From Salipaludibacillus daqingensis (GTDB lineage Bacteria > Bacillota > Bacilli > Bacillales > Salisediminibacteriaceae): a DNA stretch of 64,000 bases. Each line of letters starts with the position of its first letter. Positions within the stretch are counted from its first letter, which is position 1. Made by a program: the position numbers and the translations under genes. Of this stretch, positions 8,267-17,502 are shown piece after piece. Below the pieces are notes generated by a model. That model worked only from the letters and a program-made list of their open reading frames with translations. It searched no databases and had not been told where the DNA came from. The stretch spans positions 124,001-188,000 of the forward strand of contig NZ_JARZHF010000009.1 in assembly GCF_029891575.1 (NCBI RefSeq). Direction: 5' to 3'.

Positions 8267-10179
8267 ATAATTACAAAGTGTACTTGAAAATCACCCACAT
8301 CCTTGCAGGTATCATCTTTATTGGCTTAATTTCTTGGAGCGTTTACTTTGAGGGTGAATTTGATCAGTTTAGAGAACCATACTCTGGAAGTGACTTTCAA
8401 GACCGACAAGTGGATTCCGTAGAAGTTAGTCAAAATAATGATACATCTTCAAATGTGAATAATAACGTAGAAGAAACAAATGAATCAGATGAAAACAATG
8501 CTGCGGAAGATTTCCCAGGAATATATGGTGTAAGTTCTATTCATCCGTTAGCCGCAGAAGTAGGGATGAATGTAATTGAAGACGGTGGAAATGCGATAGA
8601 TGCTGCCGTTGCCGTTTCCTTTATGTTAAATGTCGTGGAACCTTATGGATCTGGTATTGGTGGCGGTGGACTCATGCTCGTTCATGACCGTCAAGACGGT
8701 GCTATTACTTATGATTATCGTGAAGCAGCACCGATTGAAGGCGATGTAAATAGTCCTTTTGCTGTTCCTGGACTGGTTAAAGGAATGGAAAAAGCCTTCG
8801 AAGAAAAAGGTTCAGGAAATATATCATGGGAAGATTTATTAGACCCTGCTGTGACAGTCGCAAGAGAAGGATTTGAAGTTGGTCAAGTGTTGCATGAACA
8901 AATTGCCAACTCGACGCGCTATGTTCAGTTCGATGACCCTAATATTCGCGAAATATACTATCCTGGTGGTCAACCTATAGAAATAAATGAGACGCTTATA
9001 CAAGAAGAACTTGCTGACACATTAGAACTGATCAAGGAGAATGGTGCAGCTGGCTTCTACGAAGGAGAAACTGCGATTGCCATGCAAGAAGCGTTCGGTT
9101 TCGATGAAAACGACCTTACGTCTTATGAAGCAATGACTACGGAAACCGTCACTGCAGAAATTGGTGACCAAATACTACACGGAGGGCCATCACCTTCTTC
9201 TGGTACAACCGTTGTCCAAGCGATGCAAATGGCTAACAACCTTGATTTAAGTAGAGTATTATCTGACGAAGTAATATCCGATCTTGAAGAAAAATTAGCT
9301 GAAGATGGCATAGATAGAGAAGCACGTCTAGGTGATCTTATTAACTATGACGAATACACCCATTCTTATATTCACCTTATTACCGAAATTACTCAAAAAA
9401 CGTATTCAGAAAGACTTGATACATTAGGGGATCCTGAATTTGAAATGATTGACCATGCTGAATTTACTTCTCAACAGACGATCGACAGGCTTTTGGATGA
9501 AGTATACAGTCAATCGTCTGGCGCAGCGACCTCAGGAGAAACCGCTCAACTATTTGACTCTCCTGGAGAAGAAAATGATTCTAGGCATACAACTCACTAT
9601 GTCATAGTAGATAAAGAAGGAACAATGGTTTCTGCAACTAATTCTTTAGGTCAATTTTTCGGTTCTGGTGTTTACTCTGATGGAATTTTTATCAATAGTC
9701 AGATGGAAAACTTTAGTGACCGGGAAGAATCCAAAAATAGCTATGCACCTGGTAAACGTCCACGCTCTTTTGTTGCACCGATGATTTTTGAAGAACAAGG
9801 ACAAGCTGTTCTTGGTCTAGGTTCACCTGGTGGACGTCGTATTCCCGCTATGGTCTTTCAAACGATTATGCAGTACCAATATGGTTTGAATGAAGAGAAT
9901 GAAAAATTAACTTTACAAGAAGCCATTCAACAGCCGCGTTTTTATACGGAAGATGGTGTCGTTCACGTAGAACGTAGATTGGATGACGAAATAAATGCAC
10001 TGTTGAGAGATTCTAATGTGGATACTGGGTACTCTGTAATCGAACATGGTTCTCCACTATTTTATGGAGGAATCCAGGGTCTCGGTGTCGTCCTCAATGA
10101 AGACGGTCGCGCAGAGAGCATGTATGGTGGTGGTGACCCTCGTAGACGAGGATCATGGCAAATAGATAGCGAAGATTAG
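8263..10179 (+). CDS. capD: Membrane-anchored gamma-glutamyltransferase, CapD/PgsD-like
   Basis: Fourth gene of the pgs operon, ATGA-overlapped with pgsA; GGAAGGAG lies upstream. The 638-residue protein has an N-terminal membrane anchor (about residues 6-25), a ~60-residue Asn/Glu-rich linker, and a full gamma-glutamyltranspeptidase domain. The motif HTTHYVIVDK places the expected nucleophile and autocleavage residue at Thr443. In Bacillus anthracis CapD the same chemistry attaches the capsule to peptidoglycan; in other bacilli relatives trim or hydrolyse the polymer. Operon position argues for polymer anchoring or release, not glutathione metabolism. Tethering by a membrane helix, with no lipobox, is notable. 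Confidence 0.88.
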   Translation: MNNYKVYLKITHILAGIIFIGLISWSVYFEGEFDQFREPYSGSDFQDRQVDSVEVSQNNDTSSNVNNNVEETNESDENNAAEDFPGIYGVSSIHPLAAEVGMNVIEDGGNAIDAAVAVSFMLNVVEPYGSGIGGGGLMLVHDRQDGAITYDYREAAPIEGDVNSPFAVPGLVKGMEKAFEEKGSGNISWEDLLDPAVTVAREGFEVGQVLHEQIANSTRYVQFDDPNIREIYYPGGQPIEINETLIQEELADTLELIKENGAAGFYEGETAIAMQEAFGFDENDLTSYEAMTTETVTAEIGDQILHGGPSPSSGTTVVQAMQMANNLDLSRVLSDEVISDLEEKLAEDGIDREARLGDLINYDEYTHSYIHLITEITQKTYSERLDTLGDPEFEMIDHAEFTSQQTIDRLLDEVYSQSSGAATSGETAQLFDSPGEENDSRHTTHYVIVDKEGTMVSATNSLGQFFGSGVYSDGIFINSQMENFSDREESKNSYAPGKRPRSFVAPMIFEEQGQAVLGLGSPGGRRIPAMVFQTIMQYQYGLNEENEKLTLQEAIQQPRFYTEDGVVHVERRLDDEINALLRDSNVDTGYSVIEHGSPLFYGGIQGLGVVLNEDGRAESMYGGGDPRRRGSWQIDSED

Positions 10180-10282
10180 TCAAAGGGTAGAAATGATAAT
10201 TGAATCATGGAAATACCTTTCGTATAAATTTTGTTAAAGTAGCGATAGCTGTTGATACCTTACAGAAATAGTTCTTATGAAG

Positions 10283-10313
10283 AAAAACCACCAAATAAAA
10301 TTTGGTGGTTTTT
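10283..10313. terminator. Bidirectional terminator between capD and modC
   Basis: A perfect 13-bp stem (AAAAACCACCAAA with TTTGGTGGTTTTT), 5-nt loop. A and T runs on both sides serve both convergent transcripts. Confidence 0.9.
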
Positions 10314-10339
10314 CGATTTACTACACCTTATAATAACCG

Positions 10340-11413
10340 CTACCCATTCATCAAAATCAACTTTTCTTCTGGAAACAATAAGTAGCAACTGTCTCCTTCT
10401 TTATATATTTCCTTATCGTATCTGGATTGTTCGTTATGATCCACTCTCCAATGAAATCCTGCGTATTCCGCAATGATTGTTCGGCGAGTGATTCCTTCTA
10501 TTACTTTTATCACCGTTGCACTTTTCACATTGTCATCCTTTATTTTTTCCTTAGATACACTAAGATGATGATTGTGAATCCCTAAATATGTTGGAGGGAA
10601 ATCGCTTCCTTCGATTGTCTCGCAAATCAGTGTATCACTCGATTTACCAATCAAAATTTCAGTTCCTTCGACTTTTTTTCTCGCCCCTACTATAGGCACT
10701 ACGTTTTCGCATCCGACAATCTCTGCTGCTTTTTTAGAGCGAGGATATTGTAATATTTGCTTTCGGTTTCCTTGCTGAATAACTTTCCCATCATTAAAGA
10801 GCATAATCGAATCACACATTCGGTACGCTTCTTCGATATTGTGTGTCACTAGGAGAACAACTCCACGGAACGTATCATCAATGAGGTGCTTTAAGTCTTC
10901 TTCTAACGAATGGCGAATATGTTGGTCAAGAGCTGAGAAAGGTTCATCCAATAGCAATAGCTGTGGTTCGGTAATCATTGACCTAGCCAAAGCCACACGC
11001 TGTTGCTGCCCACCCGATAATTTACTTGGGTAACGATTTTTGAACCCTTCTAGCTGAATGATACCAAGCCACCGTTTCACCTTTTTTTCTATCTCGTGTT
11101 TTGGTAGCCCTTTAAGTCCAAATGCAATATTTTGTTCCACAGTTAAGTGTGGAAACAATGCGTAGTTTTGAAATAAATAGCCGACTTTTCTTTTTTGAGG
11201 TTTCCAAAATGTTCGGTCACTTTTATCAAACCACGTTTGCTTGTCCATTGAAATCTTTCCATTCTCAGGCTTAATAATCCCTGCGAGAGACTGTAGGGTC
11301 ATCGTTTTTCCGCATCCAGAAGGTCCTAGAATACCTGTTATTCCTGGCTGTGCTTGAAAGGTAATATCTAAATGAAAAGAAGAATAAGACGACTGTATCG
11401 TTACATCTAACAT
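10340..11413 (-). CDS. modC: Molybdate ABC transporter ATPase ModC
   Basis: The nucleotide-binding subunit of the ModABC importer. Walker A GPSGCGKT is at residues 30-37, the Q-loop segment is LFQNYALFPH, the signature is LSGGQQQRVALAR, and Walker B LLLLDEP follows. The ~140 residues after the ATPase core form a C-terminal regulatory extension that appears to include a TOBE-type oxyanion-binding domain. 357 aa is normal for ModC. It lies 7 bp after modB in the order modA-modB-modC. Its likely client here is the molybdopterin nitrate reductase encoded at 37 kb; a tungstate or sulfate role is less likely given ModA and ModB. Confidence 0.88.
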   Translation of the reverse strand: MLDVTIQSSYSSFHLDITFQAQPGITGILGPSGCGKTMTLQSLAGIIKPENGKISMDKQTWFDKSDRTFWKPQKRKVGYLFQNYALFPHLTVEQNIAFGLKGLPKHEIEKKVKRWLGIIQLEGFKNRYPSKLSGGQQQRVALARSMITEPQLLLLDEPFSALDQHIRHSLEEDLKHLIDDTFRGVVLLVTHNIEEAYRMCDSIMLFNDGKVIQQGNRKQILQYPRSKKAAEIVGCENVVPIVGARKKVEGTEILIGKSSDTLICETIEGSDFPPTYLGIHNHHLSVSKEKIKDDNVKSATVIKVIEGITRRTIIAEYAGFHWRVDHNEQSRYDKEIYKEGDSCYLLFPEEKLILMNG

Positions 11414-11420
11414 TGGGGCA

Positions 11421-12092
11421 TCATCCTTGTATCACTCGTTTTTCTAGTCTGTTTATCAAATATAAAATCACCAAAGATACAGATGTCATAATTAAAACAA
11501 GCGTATTTGCCATCGCACGGTCTCCAGCTAAAAGAGAGTCATAAATCGCAATCGGCATCGTCATCGTTTCATTTGGTATACTTCCGGCGACCATTAATGT
11601 TGCTCCAAAGTCTCCCAGTGCTCTCGCGAAGGACATCGTAACTCCAGCTAAAATCCCTCTCCATGCTAACGGCATCATGATGGTAAAAAAGATATTGAGT
11701 CTTGATCTGCCTAAAATTTCTGCTGAATGAATGTACTCTGGTTGGATCGAACCTAAAGCTGCTTTTGATGATTTAATCATAAAAGGGATCGACACAACTA
11801 AAGCAGCCACGACAGCTCCAGCAGGTGTAAACACAATTGTCAAATTGAAATTGTCTTCAAGAAACCGTCCAACCGCACTATTTCTTCCGAGTAAAACAAG
11901 TAAATAGTAACCGAGAACAGTTGGAGGTAAAACAATCGGCAATGTAATAACTGTATCGATAAAATCTGATAATCGAGAATTAGAACGGTTCAAATAATAA
12001 GCGATCGGTAAACCGATTAATATCGCTAAGAACGTAGCAGTAAGAGAGACACGTAACGATAGAAAAAGCGGAAAAAGGTTAATATCAGCCAT
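11421..12092 (-). CDS. modB: Molybdate ABC transporter permease ModB
   Basis: A 223-residue permease with about five membrane helices and the cytoplasmic EAA loop (AEILGRSRLNIFFTIMMPLAWRG, split by helix ends), which docks on ModC. The conserved RALGDFGATLMVAGSIP follows, characteristic of molybdate and sulfate permeases. Its ATG immediately follows the modA stop. Membrane component of the importer. Confidence 0.9.
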   Translation of the reverse strand: MADINLFPLFLSLRVSLTATFLAILIGLPIAYYLNRSNSRLSDFIDTVITLPIVLPPTVLGYYLLVLLGRNSAVGRFLEDNFNLTIVFTPAGAVVAALVVSIPFMIKSSKAALGSIQPEYIHSAEILGRSRLNIFFTIMMPLAWRGILAGVTMSFARALGDFGATLMVAGSIPNETMTMPIAIYDSLLAGDRAMANTLVLIMTSVSLVILYLINRLEKRVIQG

Positions 12093-12872
12093 TTATTCTT
12101 TACCCTCCGGTACAACAAACCCGTATTTCTCCATGATTTCTTTTCCATTTCCATTCAAGATAAACTCAATAAACTTACGGGCTCCTTCTTCTTCATCTGT
12201 TCCTTCGACGATCCCAATGCTTTGTTCTAGTGGTTCGTGTAGTTCTTCCTCTATAAGCGTAAAATCAAGGTCCTCTTCTTGCGCTTTAAAAAGGGACAAT
12301 GCAATGATTCCTACTTCTGCATTTCCTGTTTCAAGCTGTGTTAGTGCATCCGTAATGTTTCTACCTAAAACAAGTTTTTCACCGATATCATCCCAAATCC
12401 CCACGCTCTGCAAAGCTTCTTTTGCGGCTAAACCATATGGAGCATGATCAGGATTAGCAATCGAAAGAAATCGAATCTCATCAGAAGTTAACTCCTCTAA
12501 CACTTCAATATGGTGGTTATCTTCTTTCATCGTCGTAATCCCAATTCTTCCAAATGCATACGTTTGTTGCGAATCTTCTAACACATATTCCCCTTCAATT
12601 AGCCTATCCATAAAGGAAACATTTGCAGCTGCAAATACATCAAAAGGAGCCCCGTTTTCAATCTGATCCGCTAATTGACCTGTAGACCCAAAGGAGAACG
12701 TAATCGATATATTTTCTTCCTCTTCAAACAGTTCTCCTATTTCATTAAATGCTGGCAACAGATCAGATGCTGCTGCTACCGTAATTTCTGATGATGATTC
12801 TGAAGAACCTCCATTAGAACAACCTGATATCAAAAAACTTAATACAATTAATAAGTTCAGAAAATATTTCAA
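12093..12872 (-). CDS. modA: Molybdate-binding lipoprotein ModA
   Basis: A 259-residue solute-binding protein. A TTG start lies about 10 bp after GGAGG. The signal peptide ends in a lipobox (LISGC, Cys18), so the protein is tethered to the outer face of the membrane. The mature domain opens with ITVAAASDLLPAFNEIG and contains FSFGSTGQLADQI, both standard in ModA, where the backbone and serines bind molybdate. First gene of modABC. No ModE repressor or Moco riboswitch is visible upstream. Confidence 0.9.
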   Translation of the reverse strand: MKYFLNLLIVLSFLISGCSNGGSSESSSEITVAAASDLLPAFNEIGELFEEEENISITFSFGSTGQLADQIENGAPFDVFAAANVSFMDRLIEGEYVLEDSQQTYAFGRIGITTMKEDNHHIEVLEELTSDEIRFLSIANPDHAPYGLAAKEALQSVGIWDDIGEKLVLGRNITDALTQLETGNAEVGIIALSLFKAQEEDLDFTLIEEELHEPLEQSIGIVEGTDEEEGARKFIEFILNGNGKEIMEKYGFVVPEGKE

Positions 12873-13125
12873 CTAACTTTTCCCTCCTATAACAAAAACC
12901 ATCCAAGCTCTATCGCTCTTACCTGTTTTTTAATAAAAATTTTGAAATCGTTCATATTAATTATATCACTTTGTCTGTGACTCACCTATGCTTGCCTGTA
13001 GAACAAATGTCAATTTCTACGAACATTTTCCTTCTACTTATTCATTTATTTTCTTATCTGTTTAAAAGTATTAAAAAACGGTTACCCCTTACAGTATAGA
13101 CGAAATATTAATTGGAGGAATGAAA

Positions 13126-14541
13126 ATGTATTTAAAATATTATTATGATGAGTCACTTTCACAAGCTTCTTATATGGTAGGTTGTCAAAAGACAGGGGAA
13201 GCTGCCCTTATTGATCCTTCAAGAAACATCGAAGAGTATTTGAATACGGCTGAAAAAGAAGGCTTTACTATTACTAAAATTCTTGAGACGCACATTCATG
13301 CTGATTTCGTTTCCGGATCCCGTGAATTAGCAGAACGAGCATCAGCAACGATTTACTACTCTTTAGAAGGAGAAGGAGACCCTAGCTCTGAGTATACGTT
13401 TGATCGTTCCATACGACAACAGGGCGTCCGTCATGGTGATCAGATTAAGCTAGGAAATGTAACATTCGATGTGGTTTTCACTCCTGGACACACACCTGAA
13501 CATATTAGCTTTTTATTAACAGATGGCGCCGCTTCTGCCGAACCATTAGGAATGTTTACCGGGGACTTTATTTTTGTCGGAGATGTTGGCAGACCTGACC
13601 TGTTAGAAAAAGCTGCTGGTGTGAAAGATTCAGCCATAAAAGGTGCCGAGCAAATGTTTCATTCTATTGAGAAAGTAAAATCAATGGATTCTGCATTACA
13701 AATTTGGCCAGGTCACGGTGCTGGAAGTGCATGTGGGAAATCACTAGGTTCTATTCCTACGACAACCTTAGGTTATGAAGTAAAAACAAACCCAGCATTT
13801 CAATTTGATGATAGGAAGAATTTTACCGAGTTTCTTTTGGATGAACAACCTGTCCCACCAGCATATTTTGCTGTTATGAAAAAAGTAAACAAAGAAGGAG
13901 CTCCTCTTTTAAGAGATCAAAAAAATGCCCTTCGATACGGTACTAATGTGGAAAAAATAAATAACTTATTACGAGAAAATGTGACCATTGTGGATTCACG
14001 AAGCCGAGAAGCTTATTCTCAATCACATATCCCTGGAACGGTAAATATTGCTTATGATTCATCATTTACTAATTGGATTGGTGCTCTCGTTTCTTATGAT
14101 AAACCTATATTTTTCATCGCAGACCCTCATCACTTTTCACAAATTACTGAGGCGATGAACGCAATTGGCTTAGATAAAACGGAAGGTTTTTTCTCTCCAG
14201 CAATCGTTGAAAAATACGAAGAGGAACATGGAACCGATCACTATGAAGTTATCTCCCCTGAAAATGCTTATAACATGCAGAAAGAAGGCAACCTTTCGAT
14301 TCTTGATATTCGAGAAGAGCACGAATTTGAGGAAGAGCATGTGAAAGATGCCAAGCATATGGTGATCAACCACTTGCCATCAAAAGCTGAAGAACTTCCT
14401 GATCATACGATGGCGTTATATTGTGGTTCAGGAGCACGATCAGCCATTGCAACGAGTATTTTGAAAGCGAAAGGGTATACCGTCAAAAATATTAAAGGCG
14501 GTTTTATGAGATGGAAAAAAGAAAATTTACCAACAGAATAG
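13126..14541 (+). CDS. CstB-like persulfide dioxygenase fused to two rhodanese domains
   Basis: The three-part layout matches Staphylococcus CstB. It has an N-terminal metallo-beta-lactamase dioxygenase (THIHADFVSGS metal motif near residue 57, later HGAGSACGKSLG), a middle rhodanese-like domain where the active Cys is replaced (FFIADP), and a C-terminal rhodanese with an intact CGSGARS loop. CstB oxidises persulfides and releases thiosulfate, detoxifying excess sulfide. 471 aa against about 444 in S. aureus. I chose the second ATG (13126) because GGAGGA nearly touches the first. No CstR repressor or other sulfide genes are adjacent. Cytoplasmic, monocistronic. Confidence 0.85.
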   Translation: MYLKYYYDESLSQASYMVGCQKTGEAALIDPSRNIEEYLNTAEKEGFTITKILETHIHADFVSGSRELAERASATIYYSLEGEGDPSSEYTFDRSIRQQGVRHGDQIKLGNVTFDVVFTPGHTPEHISFLLTDGAASAEPLGMFTGDFIFVGDVGRPDLLEKAAGVKDSAIKGAEQMFHSIEKVKSMDSALQIWPGHGAGSACGKSLGSIPTTTLGYEVKTNPAFQFDDRKNFTEFLLDEQPVPPAYFAVMKKVNKEGAPLLRDQKNALRYGTNVEKINNLLRENVTIVDSRSREAYSQSHIPGTVNIAYDSSFTNWIGALVSYDKPIFFIADPHHFSQITEAMNAIGLDKTEGFFSPAIVEKYEEEHGTDHYEVISPENAYNMQKEGNLSILDIREEHEFEEEHVKDAKHMVINHLPSKAEELPDHTMALYCGSGARSAIATSILKAKGYTVKNIKGGFMRWKKENLPTE

Positions 14542-14548
14542 TAGGTTA

Positions 14549-14583
14549 GAGGTTGCCATCACATCGGCAACCTCCTCTTTTTA
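14549..14583 (+). terminator. Terminator after the CstB-like gene
   Basis: A 9-bp stem GAGGTTGCC/GGCAACCTC with an 8-nt loop and T-rich tail. Confidence 0.85.
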
Positions 14584-14657
14584 GAGAATTATCACCTTTC
14601 CAATAAATAACTTTAAAGTTCACAGAATATTCACTTTATTTTTTCTGAATAATAGGG

Positions 14658-15067
14658 TATAATATTAATAACAACTAAATAGCTTAACACCGTAGGAGAC
14701 TCAACCACTAGGTTGATTCCGTAATCAAACGCACCCATTCAAAAACTTGTAGCTAGAAACAATGCGGAAAAAGTAAGAACCGATTACTCATTCTGAAAAT
14801 CCCGCCACATTGTGTCATATCTAACTATCAACCTTGTTTTTGAAAAATGCACTAATGAAAGAGCGATGATTTATCTTTGCAATGCCTCTTCATTATTATC
14901 AATGCACATTTAAAATTGATGTAATGAGTAACAGAGACACAAAGACAAACTCACTCATTCAAAAGTTTAGTATCAAAGTAATAAAATTTATCTTCTACGG
15001 AAGCAACTCACTATCTCAGCTGCTAATGAAATCACTTTTGCCCTGTTCATTCAGAAGGGGAATAACT
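14658..15067 (+). other. Gene-free stretch with promoter-like box and self-complementary segments; possible structured RNA or long leader
   Basis: A TATAAT sits at 14658-14663. Downstream are mutually exclusive hairpins TCAACC/GGTTGA (14701-14706 with 14711-14716) and TTGATT/AATCAA (14713-14718 with 14723-14728). There is also a long-range stem TTCAAAAAC/GTTTTTGAA (14738-14746 with 14836-14844) enclosing ACAATG/CATTGT (14759-14764 with 14808-14813). No known RNA family is recognised. The unit runs into the short ORF at 15068 and ends at a very strong terminator. Confidence 0.35.
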
Positions 15068-15142
15068 ATGAAAGCAGATCGAAGAAGTGAAATGGTTGAG
15101 TCCCCTTTGGTGTTAAGCGAAGTTGTTGATTTTATTTACTAG
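15068..15142 (+). CDS. Possible 24-residue protein at the end of an unexplained transcript
   Basis: ATG at 15068 is 7 bp after AAGGGG and opens a 24-codon frame (MKADRRSEMVES...VVDFIY) that stops six bases before a 16-bp terminator stem. The same frame stays open back to 14882, but the upstream ATGs lack ribosome binding sites and the extension has poor coding character. No relative recognised. The tight fit between ribosome binding site, ORF and terminator is the only support. Confidence 0.35.
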   Translation: MKADRRSEMVESPLVLSEVVDFIY

Positions 15143-15147
15143 AAAAA

Positions 15148-15190
15148 GCATCGTTCCTTCATAACTCATGAAGGAACGATGCTTTTTTTT
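15148..15190. terminator. Strong bidirectional terminator
   Basis: A perfect 16-bp stem (15148-15163 with 15168-15183), 4-nt loop and eight Ts; it also has As on the left, so it also serves the minus-strand regulator gene. Confidence 0.92.
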
Positions 15191-15211
15191 GCTTTGATTT
15201 ATTTACTCTAA

Positions 15212-16201
15212 TTAACTCTTCTCCTCATATCTTCTTGCCATTTCCCGGTACTCTTCTGCTAAGCTGTCTCGAACATTTAGCGGTTCTAATACTTCTCCAT
15301 CTGTCCCAAAGGAACGAACCCATCTTAAAAATTCTTGTTTACTTTCCACTGTAACAGTTAAAATAAGTGATCCATCTTGTTGAGATTCACGTTTTGTTTC
15401 CACGTGATACTCTCCTTCTAATACATAACGCGCCGCTTTTTCAGTGAAGCGAACAACAAACGTTGTCTCTTCATCATCCGCAATAATAGACCAACGATGC
15501 GACAAAAAATCGTCAATATTAAAGGAACGCGGCAATTTAAACGTTTCTTCTGTCACCACTACATCTTGAAACCGACTTAATCGAAATACACGTGTATCTT
15601 CACGAAAGTGACAATAAGCAACGAGGTAAAGATGCCCTTCTCTTGGTACTAAATAATAAGGATTTAATCGTCTTTTTGTTTCTTTATCTCGATGAATCGA
15701 GTAATAGTCCACATCTATCGCTTTATTCTCTGAAATCGCAGTTAGAAGGGCCGGCATCACTTTGATCTGCGCAGAATCTCTAGGTCTCGCATGAAGGCGA
15801 ATTCTTTCTCCTAGTCCACCTTCTCCAGAGGACATTCCCCCATCTTTTTGCACGATACTCATGATTTTTTCTACACCTTTTCGGTAAGCTTGGTGAAAAG
15901 GATGGTCCCCTGATGTAATGCCTTCAGAAAGCATAGGAAACAATGTCAGTGCCATCCACTCTTCTTTCGTCAATTTGCCGCCTGTTTGTACCGGTTGATA
16001 AAGAAGTTTATACCCGTTTCTTCCTTCACTTTGATAGTAGACACCTAAATCATCTAATGTTTTCATGTCACGATAAATACTTCGCACCGATGTTTGACAG
16101 TGATCTGCTAATTCGGCTGCCGTTGCTGTTTCTCGATTCGTTAAATATTGTAATATGTAAAATAACCTTTCCGCTCGGAGAAATCCTTTTGCTTTTGCCA
16201 T
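15212..16201 (-). CDS. HTH/WYL-domain transcriptional regulator (YafY/DeoR-like)
   Basis: A 329-residue cytoplasmic regulator. Residues ~5-60 form a winged helix-turn-helix (RLFYILQYL...TAAELADHCQTSVRSIYRDMKTL), with the SxRSIYRD recognition helix typical of the YafY/YobV group. A WYL domain (about 140-210, NKAIDVDYYSIHRDKETKRRLNPYYLV, split by strands) and a C-terminal WCX extension follow. WYL domains bind small nucleic acids or metabolites. I start at the ATG at 16201, 5-6 bp after AGGAGGG, not at an in-frame ATG 36 bp upstream. The regulated gene is not evident; no partner gene is adjacent in the same unit. Confidence 0.82.
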   Translation of the reverse strand: MAKAKGFLRAERLFYILQYLTNRETATAAELADHCQTSVRSIYRDMKTLDDLGVYYQSEGRNGYKLLYQPVQTGGKLTKEEWMALTLFPMLSEGITSGDHPFHQAYRKGVEKIMSIVQKDGGMSSGEGGLGERIRLHARPRDSAQIKVMPALLTAISENKAIDVDYYSIHRDKETKRRLNPYYLVPREGHLYLVAYCHFREDTRVFRLSRFQDVVVTEETFKLPRSFNIDDFLSHRWSIIADDEETTFVVRFTEKAARYVLEGEYHVETKRESQQDGSLILTVTVESKQEFLRWVRSFGTDGEVLEPLNVRDSLAEEYREMARRYEEKS

Positions 16202-16276
16202 GATGACCCTCCTCATTTCTTTATCTTCTTTCATCATAACATTTATCCATTATTTTGAATTAAATGAATAAAAAAT

Positions 16277-16332
16277 ACTCCCCTATAAATAGCCAGATTT
16301 TTGTTTTTTAATCTGCCTACCTAAAGGGGAGC
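16277..16332 (-). terminator. Probable terminator after the DUF4352 lipoprotein gene
   Basis: Outer stem CTCCCCT/AGGGGAG and inner CAGATT/AATCTG flank a T-rich loop; a T run follows on the minus strand. Confidence 0.6.
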
Positions 16333-16356
16333 ATATGATTCTCGACGGGTTTTCCC

Positions 16357-16992
16357 TTATTCCACTAGCTCACTTGCATCAATCATCCAGATCGCTTGCC
16401 CACTTTTGAATGGATCCTCAAAGATGAATTCAAAGTAATCCGCATCTTCCACATCAAAGGAAATCTCGCCTGCCATCGTACGTCCAGCCCCAACTTCTCC
16501 ATCAAGGCTTCCTTTCGTATCGGCCATGAAGTCCATGTCTTGAGCATAACCATTCGGATCAACAAGATCCATTTGGAGCATAGTAGAGACATTCGCCTCT
16601 TCGTCCGTTTTGTTCTCAATACTAATGTCTAATATGACAAAATAGTCACGGTCTGGAACTTCCCAATCGCCATCCCCTTCATATTTCTTAGCCGAATTTA
16701 ACGTAACATGAAGACCATTAAAATCAACAGTTGTGCCAACCCCTAAATCTTCCTTTTCAACGACTTCGTCTTCCGTCCCATCTGCGTCTTCTGACGATTC
16801 CACCGTTTCATTTTCGTTATTGTCTTGTTCCATGTCATTACTATCATTTTCATTTTTTGTTTCTGTTTCAGCTGCTTCCGCAGAGTTTCCCTGATTCTCT
16901 TCTTCATTTACTGGCTCAATCGACGATTCTCCGCACGCTGCTAACACAACGATTAAACTGACGCTCATGACCAACATTGTTATTTTTTTCAT
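16357..16992 (-). CDS. Acidic DUF4352 (telokin-like) lipoprotein
   Basis: A 211-residue exported lipoprotein with lipobox LAACG (Cys20). A ~50-residue linker extremely rich in Glu, Asn and Asp follows. The C-terminal immunoglobulin-like domain (about 85-205) has VDFNGLHVTLNSAKKY, then DYFVILDISIENKTDEEANVS, the pattern of DUF4352. Such proteins sit on the outer membrane face; their role is unknown. The strongly acidic linker is common in alkaliphiles and halophiles. Monocistronic. Confidence 0.75.
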   Translation of the reverse strand: MKKITMLVMSVSLIVVLAACGESSIEPVNEEENQGNSAEAAETETKNENDSNDMEQDNNENETVESSEDADGTEDEVVEKEDLGVGTTVDFNGLHVTLNSAKKYEGDGDWEVPDRDYFVILDISIENKTDEEANVSTMLQMDLVDPNGYAQDMDFMADTKGSLDGEVGAGRTMAGEISFDVEDADYFEFIFEDPFKSGQAIWMIDASELVE

Positions 16993-17091
16993 GATGCACC
17001 TTCCCCTTTTCTAGTTTAATGACTTACAATTACTAGTTTAAGGATAGGAGTGTCAGTAGCTGTCAGGGAATAGAAGTTTGGGTGAACAAAA

Positions 17092-17439
17092 TTACATCGT
17101 CAACATTCGAAAAACAAGGATAAGATAAGAACCAATGATGGCTGAAATACTCAAGATTAACAGTCTTTGTGTCAGTTTTTTTGAAAATGGTTTGAAGTGT
17201 TCGCCTTTATACCAACCAGTGAATTGCAATTTGTTTCGGTAAAAAATTGTCATTAATACTAATAATCCACCCGTTTGTAATAAAAAGAAAACGGTTAGTA
17301 AGTTCGTACCTTCGAATATTTCAAATCCTCCTGCCGTTTCAATAATGAATGTGTTAATGAGGCTATAAAAAAGTAATATTAAAAACAAAATAAAGATTAA
17401 CCTTAGCATTTCTAAAATAAATTGAAGGGATTTTTTCAC
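17092..17439 (-). CDS. Small membrane protein of unknown function
   Basis: 115 residues with three predicted membrane helices (about 10-30, 47-64, 90-112) separated by a basic cytoplasmic loop (YRNKLQFTGWYKGEHFKPFSKK, split by a turn). I do not recognise the family. The ATG is near AGGAAG. It lies between the K+ transporter gene and a lipoprotein gene, all on the minus strand, but a terminator separates it from the transporter. Confidence 0.6.
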   Translation of the reverse strand: MKKSLQFILEMLRLIFILFLILLFYSLINTFIIETAGGFEIFEGTNLLTVFFLLQTGGLLVLMTIFYRNKLQFTGWYKGEHFKPFSKKLTQRLLILSISAIIGSYLILVFRMLTM

Positions 17440-17502
17440 AATTTTCTTCCTTTCGTATATAGAGGTCTTCTCTATTCTAATCGATTCTAAATCAAATCAA
17501 AA

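Noticed and set aside
14882-15067. A longer 86-residue version of the small ORF ending at 15142
   Set aside because: The upstream starts have no ribosome binding site and the extension looks non-coding.
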